Of a stretch of DNA of 64,000 nt, positions 14,240-26,464 are shown piece after piece. The notes beneath the pieces are model-generated. The model was not told where the DNA came from and made no database searches. It was given only the letters and a program-made list of their open reading frames with translations. The DNA comes from Balanoglossus misakiensis (lineage: Eukaryota; Hemichordata): contig CM082589.2 in NCBI GenBank assembly GCA_040954595.2, forward strand, positions 4,216,001 to 4,280,000, in the 5' to 3' direction. The stretch's first letter is position 1, and each line of letters opens with the position of its first letter. The position numbers were made by a program, and so were the translations under genes.

Positions 14240-17200
14240 TCCCCTTAAACCGAGACGACGCCAAAATGGACGTCAACATTATTTCTTTATCAGGGTCGTA
14301 TTCGCTAATGAAATAGGGGAAAATCATAAACTACATTTCTGGCTTATAGTCTTATTTTCTGTGATCGATAAAATCTGCGCCGTTTATAGAACAAATGTCA
14401 GTCTCTAAGGGCCAGACGACGTAAAATGTAGGTCATTATATGATAGACCATAAAATTGTCGGAGTGAATCATAAACTAGTAAAAATAGAACACTATCAGT
14501 TCAACCAAAATACTCCTTTAAGTTTGATGAAACTGTTATATTTTTCTCTTTGCAATTTTGCACACAAAAATGGCATATTTTAATAGTCTCTTCTCCCTCT
14601 CTAGTCTTGAAGAATGGCATGCCGGGTAATCACGTCGCGAGACCGTGCTCGTGGCGTAAATGTTGTGCTTTTAAACAAAAAGGACTCATGACTTTGGGAA
14701 CCTGTCTTGACATCCATTCCGGCGCTCACTAAGATGATATCCAATCATTAAGTATGCGTACATTGCACTTTCAACAACTGAGCAACACAAGTGCCATAGC
14801 GCCCTGGAGCCCCAAGTATTACATCCTCAAACCAAAGTGGCGATCTTTGAACATAATAACGAGGATTTAATGGCACTTTTACAATTTGATTCTAGCTTAC
14901 AAATGACCTCAGTAGGAAAAGCCTTGCGCGACTTGACCCAAAATAATCACATTATTGCACATGCCCCCATCACTTGTTGGGTACTCGCGTGATAAGGAAT
15001 CACATTCTGCACTTATTACCGGCAGTTATTGCAATGTGGGGGAAATGTAGATTAAAAAGCTCTTATTACTTTGATATTAAATTTTGTGGTGCTACGTTTT
15101 GTGAAGGCCCGGAAACAAATAATTGTGTCGTCACGCTTGAAAGATCGGGAATATGTAATGTATATTGATACAAGTGTAAAAACATTAGCGCTCGCAAATC
15201 GTCCGACAGATCACAAAGATCACAAAGCAAAGTTGCTAACCGTGACGGGTATACACACGCGACTGCCGAAGAAAATATAGATATCCGCCCAAACTCTGAT
15301 GGTTACAAGATACTGTTTGCCGAAAGTGATATTGATTAGTGAAGAAAAACATTGGCATAATTCATATCTACCTAACGTTTCCCAATTGAATTTCTTTCGA
15401 AGTATATTGTCGGAGATTATAACGTAAGGAACGACCCTCCAATGAATCCTAGAAATGTTTGCTGTTTACTTCGAAGTAAATAGCCGTTAGAAATATATCG
15501 ACCGTGACAAAAAAGATGACGAAGCCTTGTAGACGTTTGCCAGAATGGATTGAAAACTCGTTCCGGGGGAAAGACGTTTGGGAGTTGTGCAATCAGGTAC
15601 CAGACACACTCTTTTAAAATTCAAAGTCTTAAAAGTTTTCTCATATTTTGCTCAAGGCGACTTAAGATTATGCTCTGAGAATATAAATCAGGGGGGAGGT
15701 CAATTCGGCAATACCATAATGCGGTACACATGCGCGGACGTTGACTTCTTTAATAGGGGTGGAGGAGGAAAAACTACAGGTCTTGTTACACGTAGGCAGA
15801 TCAATGGTACTGACAAAATTATCAGAAGTTACCGCTAACCTCCATCTTAGTTTTAGTGGGGCTTGGGGTAATTCGATATTAAATGGATTAGGGCTTTATG
15901 ATTTGAAATAAAAATTAGCTGCTCATATCAATTCGATGGAACTTTTATTGCACATATGACAGGGTCTATGTACTTGCCATTTCTCGGACGAAATCTAGAA
16001 CGCACGAATCAATGTAATCTTCTTGGGTGACGTCACGTCGTTACTTCGGATTCGATAGTGTCAAAGCACTGGATTTTACAATATCGGAGCGTGTTAAACT
16101 CTGGAAGCACTGTTGGCATGGTTTTTTTTCGTTCGACGATAAATAACTACCGCTAAATTTTCACCGACGTGCGCTTCATCCCAGATCTATAAAGTTGGAG
16201 ATAAAGTCGTGCTGTGGCTGACAGTTTCAGCGACTTGCCAACAGTTGATCGATGGATAATTGTCTCCCTGTGACTCCATTTCGTGAATTTTTAATGACGT
16301 AAGTGGCGAGTCTCCACTCCGGAAGGTTAAAGAGTGTAATCCTAATGTATAGCCGCTGCAAGAAGACCTGTTTCGTCCACACGTATACGACTGTTTGCCG
16401 ATGGAGAGTGTGTTTATCGACCAAACGCGGCGTTCCATCTGCGTTAGGTATCCGCCATCCGCTGGGAGACGGTCTCAGATATTGCCTCTTCGCTTGGTAA
16501 TTAGAAGTCACTGCACTAATGTGTTGATATTAAATCGATGTTGTTGATGATGACCAACTTCATGACCGGCTCTGTGTAACCTGAAGAATTGAGCCATTAT
16601 CGTTTTGACGTCAGCAACACACCACCTCACCTCGCGGCATACATCAATGTCAGAATGCGCCATTTCGCGGCCGATGCACTAAACGACCGGAATTTTCAAG
16701 CCAAATTCTTTTCAAAACATTGCGTTTTTGTTTTGAAAATTCATCATTGTTTTAGAAGAGCATTGAATGATAAAACGGTTGCGTGTAGTAACATACCAAA
16801 CAAAACACTGCCTTCAAAACACGAGATTGTATATAAGCATACAGAAAAAAGGCTTTGTCGAGTACATCTCAAGCGCCCCCCCTGATTCATGTAATTTAAA
16901 GGGTTCTAGATTAAATGTCGGATATAATGTCGAATATCACTTACATTACAATCCAATAATGCATCATTAACTTTTGTTACATAGGTAAATTCATGTCAAG
17001 AATCAATATACATCGCAATGCCCCGAGAACAAAGCACCCAAAACCTGCCAGCACTGATCAAATGTAACATTCATAAATACTAGAAGTGAAAAATGGGTCT
17101 CACCCGTCCGACCCCTTTCTAATCCACAGGGTGGGAAACTGGAACATCTCCATGATTTTTATGGCCGACCCGCGTTATTGACCTTGGGGAGAATTCAGCA

Positions 17201-17449
17201 CATATAAATCTCTGAATCCCCCATTACTAAATTATTCTAGTTGATTGCGCCGTCAAGAAGCTGTCAGCAAACATTGAAAAGGTACTTGTATCGTATGTCT
17301 CAATAGCATTGTAAGCGTAAATGCACTGTTTTCATCTGGGACTTCTTATGTTTGGTAACCTAATTTCTGACTGAGACCGGCAGGCTAGCAGTTTTTGTCT
17401 AATTGACGTCGTTTTCTTTATGTCCTGTTAGAGTAGGTGGCACTGCAAT

Positions 17450-17612
17450 GGATAGACCATTTCCCGGGCTCCGCGAGACCTTGCGAGATCTCGAGTGGCT
17501 AGGCAGTTTATGTGGCACGGCATTCTCACACGACAGAGCATGCAACTAAGTAGCATTTTTGTTAAACCTATTGTCCTATTCATACAAAGTTCGACTTGTA
17601 TCACACTGTTAG
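17450..17612 (+). repeat. Degenerate dispersed repeat, copy 1
   Basis: Shares an ordered series of blocks with 45528-45695: atagaccattt, ctccgcga, cgatctcg-type words, then tttttgttaaa and catacaaag..acttgtat. Spacing between blocks is similar. The right terminal inverted repeat present in the 45.5 kb copy is not seen here, so this copy looks truncated or decayed. Confidence 0.7.
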
Positions 17613-20600
17613 CAACCCCGTAAATACTTTCATAATGTTATACATGTGTGAAATCAATTATTCTGTTGGCGGAACTGCAACTAACATATGAATTGGAACA
17701 TAATAATAACAGAAGTTGATCCTTTATAGTAAAAATGTAATTGACTGGAATACTACTACGGACGAAAAATATCAGTACCATACTGTCCTTCGTTTGGAGG
17801 ACTCGTATTTTATTCAATTACAGTAAGCTTCCCTTTACTATGACAGTCAACAAAACTGCTCTTTAATCGTCCAGGTGACTATGCATATAAATTGGTGTTT
17901 CAGACTATAATGTGCGCCCGGTGAAAATAAATACGTATATTTTGCAACAACCCACGCACCTAGGGGGCCTGTCGACGTCCCAGCGGCCCAATCAGAGTCT
18001 TTCGGTTGAGTGACGCGCGCTTTTCCTGTGAATTCCGATTTGGGTATAAATAGTTGTCAGAGAGCGTACGCGGATTTCATTTCGCGCAAATATTGGACTT
18101 GTCTACTCTGTATAAAGGGACCACCACACTATCGACTTTCGTTAGAGTTTTCTGCAAGGATAAAACACGTTACTGAGAAATGGGGAATTGGCCAGACGAT
18201 GCCCTTTGCCGATATTGTAGTAAGTATATACATAATTATCTTATGAACTTTTAAAGACCATGCGATCATCATGTAAAAGGATTTTACGGCTGCAGCTTTG
18301 GGTCGATCGAGGTCTTCCATTCACTTTACAGCGACTGTAAATTTTGACTTATATTCACAATGCGGTTGCCGGAAATCTACCTTATAAACTGCCAAGCTTT
18401 TATTCATTTTCAATCGACGGTTTTATGTCGCGAGCAATAACACCCTACCCCTCCCCGCATAAACATACGACTTGTAGTTTACTGGGTATGATTTATCGGA
18501 CAATCTCGCAGAATCCCGCATACTTTCACCATTTCGTGCAAAACGTACTGACAGTCGTCGTGTCAAGAATTCGAATGCGTGATTTTTTCTTTTCACCAAT
18601 GCGTTTGAAAACAATTACGGTTTAATCCAGAGAGCTTTTAAGAAGGAGGAAACGCATAAATCGAAATCCGTCCAACAATCACAGATGTCTGCATCTGTAT
18701 GCCGCGTGCGACATTCTTGTTTTTGTGCATGTCGTCAGAAGTGAATAAGCTTAGTTTGCAAACCGAGTTAGATTTACCTCCACGTATTTATAGCCCGGGC
18801 ACAAACTGAGCGACGTTTTACCAATTTGCCATTCTGCACTCGACGATAATATTCACTCGACAAACTGCAATTCCTTATCACGGTTTCAAAGGGAGCACAA
18901 ATGGTTTTTCCGCGGGGATATACTTGGGGTTTCTTTGTCCTTCAATTTTACCCAATTCAGCTAAATGCGCGGACCAATCCCCAGACATTAAAACCAAACT
19001 CGTTCTGTGCAGATTTCAAATTTATCAGTAAACGCTTTTTCAGGCTGGACCGGACGCTTACTGAGTAGGGAATTGTACGCGCTGCCTCATATTCATGCAA
19101 ATTACCTCAATTAAGTGCCGAAGAAAATCAAAATTTATCGAATCGCAGCGCGGCTAGATGGCTATAGATATGCCAACTTTTTTTCTTCTTCGTTGATGAA
19201 TTTACCACGTTACTTCCGAACGCCTGCCTGCCGATCATTCTAGTCACGTGCTCGTGTTTGCATCAGACGACAAATCCCTCTATTCAATTCGACAAATAAT
19301 GCTGCATGCTTGGGTTTTGCAACGAGGAGGCTAGGCGTTCCCCGGGCCTAGAGTGGACGTGAACTGTTGACGCTTATACGTGTATGTAGACCTACAGCTT
19401 GCAATTACCTACACGCATTCCTATTTCTGTGAATTGCTGATGTTATCACGACACTCAAGCAACAAGCACTGTTGGGTTCTCATCTCGTCTAACCGTTCAA
19501 TAAAAATTGCGATAAACCTTATGATTTAAAATAAATTGTCGAACAAAGGTATTCGAATACATGTACTATTATTTTGAACTACGTGTCTCAGATATATTTT
19601 ACTTCGCAGTACCTTTTGTAAATCAATATAAATAATGAGCTATAATTATGCAAAACTTCCAATATAAAACATGACGTGCGGAATTCGAATTATTTCTACT
19701 GAAGGGAGTCAAATCTGTAATTCTTGTATAGAACTGCTTAGAAAATTAAACCCATATATGTCGTTACCGGACAAAATTCAACGTGTGACAAAAAGTAGTC
19801 ACGACGACAGAATGATGAATCTATTTTGACTTCATATGAAGCCCAGCTATACGGAGCAAGGAACCTGGCTGCTTTTAATAACACTAAATCACCATCGTTC
19901 ATAAAATATGCCCGAGGTTCCAAAACAGCTTCCGCAGTCGCGACCAGGTCAACGCTTAACTTTTCCACTAAATTGGCACGGGGGTATTAAAACCGTGAAT
20001 AATGGCCAGAATAAATTACGAGGCAATATTCGATAAGGAAAACTGTGACGGCCCTCATGCGATGAGGTGCTTGACTGACGAACGAGTCCGACCTTTGACC
20101 TTAATAAGTTTATTGCTAATATTCGCCTGGTGATTGATGACAAACGGCTTTATTGGTGAGAGTAATCAAGATAAATTCTATAATCATCTCATGTGCGAGG
20201 CAATTACTGGGGTTATAGGTACACAGGAGTTTATTTAGCAGTGTAACTATGTTTACCTGTAGCTGTCAGCTTTTTTTATTCCGACTTTCTGACGGAAATA
20301 AAGTATTCGCGTTGGGACGCACGTATCATGTACTGTACCAGTATAGATGGGGTTTGATGGAATATTATAGTATACATTCTAGAAGTTATTTGTGACTAAA
20401 AGTTTTCTTGTCGAGCAAACCAAGAACACGCATCGCGTGTGGGCACGGTATTTTTCTCTTAAACACGAAATCAGTGAGTTTTGTTTTTAAAATTTCTCCC
20501 AGTGGTAAAAAAAGTCTGCTTGTGAGTTTCTCGCGAACTAAATCGTGACCCTCTTAAATGCATCTGCAACACCGCTAACCTTATTGGTAGAACGCTTGAG

Positions 20601-23600
20601 CGAGAGAAATCTGCGTCTCCGTTAAGTGGTGTCGATCTTCTTCTGCACATCCCCCCTGGGTCTCTCAGTTCGTGCCAAGATTTCAGAGTGGCAGACGGAA
20701 GACTAAACCGCGCGCATAATACTACAGTTCCGGGTCTCGGGATGTATTGGGGGATTAACGAGGAACGTAGATTTGAAACAGAATTGCTCTGCTGTGGACA
20801 CAATCAGTCTTTGGCTGGAAACGTTGACAGGTTTATTTTGAATTATTGAACTTCTCAAAACAACCGGAGCCATGGGTACGAGGAACACAAAGTTATGGCT
20901 AGTAAGAACACCCGAAGGGATTGGAAGGTAAAACTTAAGATTACATCCCCCCTTTATGCTGGCCTGTGAAGAGTCTCGCATTAGTGGGCATTTTATCGCT
21001 TTGTACGAGCTATATATAGGACTTTAACCGCCTACAAAAATTGACACTTCCTATTAAATAGGAATCATTATGAGATTTGGCGAATTTGTCACGTGTCGCC
21101 AGACGATTACGCCACACGGGGTATCATTTGATCTTCGCGGCCGCGCAACTTTTGATCGAACGAACGCACGTTGCGTGGTGTGCCAACGAACTTTGCAGCG
21201 CCAACTCAGTGCTGTCCAATTCGCCAAGGATGTCATCTTTGCCTGTTGATATACGACGCAATCTACTGCACCGCAATTACTTACTAGTTTCAGTGGGGGG
21301 AAATGCTTCCTGTTTACGCACAGCATAAATCTTCGATGAAAGCAACGTCCTATACTTTTCACACCATAACTAGTAAATACACTTTGTTGTCACTGTTTTT
21401 TTTTTCGTATTGACGTTAGTAAGTTGGCATAAATCGTGGAGGTACTAACCCTGTTAATTCCAGTGTCCAATCCGGTACCAAATTCATCCGTTTGAATGTC
21501 TGTTGTGGGTTGTCTCAGTCTACTGGACTTTCTTGTCGGTTTAAAAGGCCCACATTTCTTGACTAGGGCATTTCTATAGACATAAACAAAATACATTTTG
21601 TCTGTGTATGAAATTGTTTATTGGAAAACAAAGTGGGGCAAAGGGTTACCTGTGCATAACATATACCCCATGAAGAATATCCAGGGTTTAGCACTCCGAT
21701 TGTCAGTGGTGAAGTCCACGTGACATGAATCGTAGACACTTGATACACAGAGACTGAGAGTAGGGGGCTCTGTCCATTAAAACGTTCTCAGACACCCTGT
21801 CTAAGTGCGCTGAACCCCCTAAGCTATACCAAGTCAAAGGGCAACGCGCTTTGAGCGACAAAACAACAATTTGAAATCCGCTGACTTAGCCCCCCTCCTT
21901 GTGTTAGGGCTGCGCAGATCTCATGCGTGAAACACGTCTTAATAATTGAAAATTAATCAGTCTCGCAATCGTTCCTAGCAATCGATGCCTGCGTTCGAGG
22001 ATCATTGATATTGGTAAATTTGCGGGAGGAAAATGGCAAATAACTGCACAGGGAAATCCTCCCGTTGAAAGTAATTTACTTTCTAGGAGCCGGGCGCTCA
22101 TCGAGAGCGAGAAATTGCCTGGTAAATGAAGATACTCTCAGCGAAGGTCAGTTGGTGTGTGTTTGCGATCTAAGCCGGGTGCCAAATATAGCAGCGTGAT
22201 CGGCCAAAAGGGCAGGAGGCTAATGCGTTTTGAGTCGCTCTATTTCCACTTGATTGTATAACGCCTACTCGTCCCGGACGAAATCAATTCCTGGAGGCGC
22301 GAGGAAAGGAAAATTTATCTGAATAATATTATTGTATGGAATTCGATGAATTTGTGCTGACTGAATAGTAAAAATGTCTTCTGTGCATGCAGCTTCGTAT
22401 TGCATGCGATGCAAAAATTACCAAATTAAGGTCTGCTTCGTCTGCTGGTCTTTGACGGTTGAGGTAACGAGGTTGTCAAACACACTCGCGTTCCGTTTGT
22501 CAATAACAATTTGCTTTCAATGTTGATCTGGGCAAATTTGCCGCGGAATCTACGCGGTGGTACACACGTAGTACATATTTCGATTCTAAGATTTGAAAGG
22601 CAACGGTGTCAGAATTCCTGAGAGCTGCAAGCAATGTCTCTGAATTGCGCCATTTCCGCTAAGTGTACCGCGCGCATTTCTTCAGCTTCGTCTGTCAGAT
22701 AGAATTAGGCTATCATCGTCTGAGTTTCCCCACGACCATTCTACAGGTTCGGCCTTTATGGCGGAGATGTCATCATTAAGCGACCGCCTGTACTCCGCTA
22801 ACCCACAGAGGCTGACATCCACCCCTATGCACGTCTTTGTTTGCGGTGCTAGCGACGACGTGAGATGGCTTCTGACAGCACGCGTCTACTCTGAAATCGG
22901 GGCGTGGCTGATATCGGCACGCGCCTTTCTCTTCCATCGCTTTCAAGCCATGAAATTGAACCCTTCCCTTTTATCTAATCACGGTATAAATTGAATCTTC
23001 CCGCACGGCTGGTGGAAACTTTTAAAAGTAGCTTGAACATATATTATGTTTCTGCTCTATGAATGTGAGGATATGGGACTTACCGGGACTATGGTTTCAT
23101 GTCACACTGTCAGTCTTCTGAAGTCCACCACGCCATTTACAAATTTGCATTCTCATTAACATTTCCATTGTTCAATTTTCACACCCAACCCGTCTTTTGT
23201 TTTCTGACGCACCTGGTCCTGCACATATTTCCTACTTTGAATACCCCATGATTCTCTGTTTCTCCGTTCATTCCACGTGTGCATCTGATGAAGGGGACTA
23301 CATGTTCCCGAAAGCTCATGCTGTAGTTTCAACTCGTTGATCACAGAGTGCTACATAACTTTAATTCATATTGTACTGAAGATCAACACGGCAATACTCC
23401 TGCTTTAGAAACCGCAATTCATGTAACAAGGCAAGCTCTGGTTGTAGTAAATTCCTCCATGTCTTATGATATTGGTGTCACGTACTTAAAAGAAGCAAAG
23501 ATTAAATTGAAGCGTAATCGCTCCTGGCAGGGGTATGATAATTGCTCTTAATAAATACCGTACTTAACCGAGTGGATGTTTGGCGAGATTTTATCATCAC

Positions 23601-24481
23601 TTGGAAAGATATCCTGTCGAGATTCGTTCATAATTTAACACGTCGGTAACACTAGAACCTAAATGTACATGTAGTTGTTGGTGCAGATGTACATGTAGAA
23701 GAAAAAAGTCACAGTCAAATGACAGAATCAGACCCAATAGTAATTACAGAATGGGACCTAACATTCAACATAGATGAATATTTATCATTCATGTCATGGC
23801 TGGAACCGGCGGTGGCTGCGTTACTTGATATGTACGACCTGCGTGGCTAAATTGTTAATTGAACTGCGTGAAGCAGCGTCGTACCTTATCTGTTTTTGAG
23901 AAACAGGTCAATAAAGAGTTAAGTGTTCCAATTAGGAGCTATTTAACAATCTCATTATGAAGGGGGGAAGGAATACTACATGTATGTCATGCGGTTCAGG
24001 CTTTTGCAAGGTGACCTGAAAATGTGCGTTTAATAGAGTTTGCGACGTCATGTTCTGCACACACGCACACCGGGAACATGTAAAGGTTGTTTCCAAAGAT
24101 TTGGCCCGTTTTGGGTCGTTTCAACACTTATCATATGCCCCAGTTATTGGCTGCATGTAAGTTTACGTGGTAAGTGTCATGTACATCAGACTGCGGCACC
24201 GACGAACTACAGTCGTCGTTTTGGACGTAGGCACCTCCCCATTCACGCACCGACATAAATTAGCATGGTAATTTCGGTGATCTCTTGTGTGCATGTGATT
24301 GGTCGGGGCACTTGAGCGGTAATGTAGCACCCACGGCTTTATTACTTTGCCGTTCTTCTTCCAGGGCTGTGATACCGCGGAACGCAGTAGACGTCACCAC
24401 TGCTGGCCTGTGTCGATCACCGCCGCCGCCAACATCTATCATCGACATCATACAGCTTCCGACTAGTTCCGTGCAGTGGAC

Positions 24482-24501
24482 TGGATTTCTCTCTACTCCA
24501 G
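24482..24501 (+). promoter_or_regulatory. Candidate 3' splice site in the gene A 5' leader
   Basis: A pyrimidine-rich run ends in TCTACTCCAG at 24501, 54 bases before the chosen ATG. It looks like a genuine acceptor and would mean that at least one noncoding 5' exon lies upstream, so the promoter of gene A may be well away from the ATG. The upstream exon was not found. Confidence 0.35.
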
Positions 24502-24555
24502 CTGTATAGGAATCATTTCACCGAGGTTTTGTATGACTGGACACCGGTGAGAAAA

Positions 24556-25005
24556 ATGGAAGATTTACCGTGTGGCTCGGGGAATGTTAGCGTTCAGTTC
24601 AACGTATCTGGTAACTCCTCCTACCGGGGCGAGCTGCCGTATTACTTGCCGTGCGCCGCCGAGGCGAACTCCAGCGATTATGACTACTACTACGACTGGT
24701 CCGACTATTTCATCAACGTGTACTTGCCCAAAGCCAAATCGTGGGTCTTCCCCTCAGCCCATGAATGGGTGCTCATCTGCGCGTACTTCTTCGTGTTTCT
24801 ACTCGCCCTGGTCGGGAATATCCTCGTGTGTTACGCGGTTCTGAGGAACCAGCAGATGAGGACCGTGACCAACTATTACATCTTCAATCTCTCGGTGGCC
24901 GACATTCTCGTTTCCTTGATATGCCTGCCCGTAACCGTCGTTTTCGACACGTCGGAAACCTGGTTCTTCGGCGACGTGGCTTGCAAAGTGATTCCGTACT
25001 TTCAG
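24556..25005 (+). other. Gene A coding exon 1 (residues 1-150)
   Basis: Encodes the extracellular N-terminus, TM1, TM2 and the start of TM3, ending exactly on Q150 (position 3.32) before a CAG|GTATGT donor, phase 0. The N-terminus has four sequons and a Tyr/Asp-rich stretch DYDYYYDWSDYF near residues 41-52. HEWVLICAY before TM1 matches the conserved EWVLIA entry of orexin receptors. Confidence 0.95.
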
Positions 25006-26404
25006 GTATGTTTCAAATAAACTTCGTTAGTAACTGCTTGTTCCATCTGTCGGTCTGTGTTCCTCATCCTCCATTCCGTTACCATGTCAGCCCGTCATTC
25101 AATCACGTCATCCTCTCATCTGCTCCTGTCTCTCCCCCCTTTCTCTGTCTGTCTTTATCTGTCTCTCTGATTCTTTTGCCCTGTCTGTCTCTCACCCTCT
25201 CTCTCTCTCTCCTCCTCCTCCCCCTCCTCATCTTCCCTCTCCTCCCATCCCGTTTTATATCGTCTTTACGTCAGTGAGCGTCTGTTTGTTGGCATCTCTG
25301 GAATTCTCTCGGTTTAGACAGCGTGTGGAGCCTGGAATGGGATTATGATCAGGTACCTGCGATTATACGAGCCGGGAATAGTTTCCATAAATAAACAACC
25401 GGTGGATACAAAATGATTACACGTGGTGAATACGACCATTTAGCTGTGGCAAATGATAAATTGAACGCAATACCAACCGGTTTCTTTCAACAGTTGCCGG
25501 AGCCGAGTGTCACGTCGACTCAAATACTACTCAGTAGTCTGCCTGATTCTCTCTGTATAGATTTGGCGTCTGTACTTTCCGTTTGACCGTATCTAATGTA
25601 ATTCAGCTGCCATGTTTGCTCACGTTAGCGTTCTAATACACTACTTTATAGCCATTTTCATTACCTGTAACGCTTGGACGCACCCCATATAAATTATCCA
25701 TACAACAATCAGTAGTAACCTTGATTTACGTTTAAAGCGTTCCGGGGCTCCGACTCTCCCCCCCCCCCCCCGCTGTAGCCACACATTTAAATATGACTCG
25801 TATTTTGGTCGTATTATTGAGCAGACTCACACATAATCCAAATAATTTGAGGGATTAACCCAGGGTTTATACCCAGTTTGCCATATGTGATGACGTCGCA
25901 AGCCAGACTCCAGCGATCGAGCCTGCCACGGTATTTGCGTGGTTTGAAATCCCCTTTGTGGAGAGAGAGAGAGAGAAAAACCGGAATCGATATCCATTCG
26001 GATCAACATCTCCCTATCAGGAGTTTTTCTGTCTGTTTGTGAAAGTGGCCAACTGTTTGTTATCGCTCGCATCGTCTGTGCTCAGTCGTCGGTGAATGCG
26101 GAGTAATAATGAAAGCGTCGGTTTATTTCGCTCAACTTCCCGTGATGGACAGACTGCAGACTTCGGCGGATTACCGTCCTGACCCAAACCGCTGAGAGGT
26201 TTTTTTTTCTCATCTGACACAGGTATCACAACTGTTATTATTTTCTCGAGGACCTTCAACTTCTCTGGCGCTGTCCATGTGCTTGCGATGAGCTCTTTCG
26301 AGAAGTTCAGTTGATTGCCTCTTAAACGTAATGACACAATAAGACGAGAGAGACATTCACGGAAACCTGCTTGTCCGAAGAGATTAGTTTCTGAAGTTTA
26401 GTTT

Positions 26405-26464
<60 letters not shown>

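Larger units (their letters stand above)
2719..24481. other. Gene-poor region upstream of gene A
   Basis: About 21.8 kb without a recognisable protein or RNA gene. Contents noted separately: palindrome 4506-4525, (CATC)n at 5181, C10 run at 6647-6656, palindrome 7351-7410, CRE motif and possible mini-exon at 12.3-12.45 kb, C13/T7 run at 13129-13148, inverted repeat 14138/14226, and a dispersed repeat at 17450. It may hold cis-regulatory sequence for gene A, but I cannot show that. Confidence 0.5.

Noticed and set aside
14953-14972. tattgcac word resembling the miR-92 seed
   Set aside because: Beyond the seed it does not match, and no flanking hairpin is visible.
24572-25277. Alternative-frame open stretches over gene A exon 1 and into intron 1
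   Set aside because: Shadows of the GC-rich receptor exon in other frames, extended by CT-rich intron sequence.
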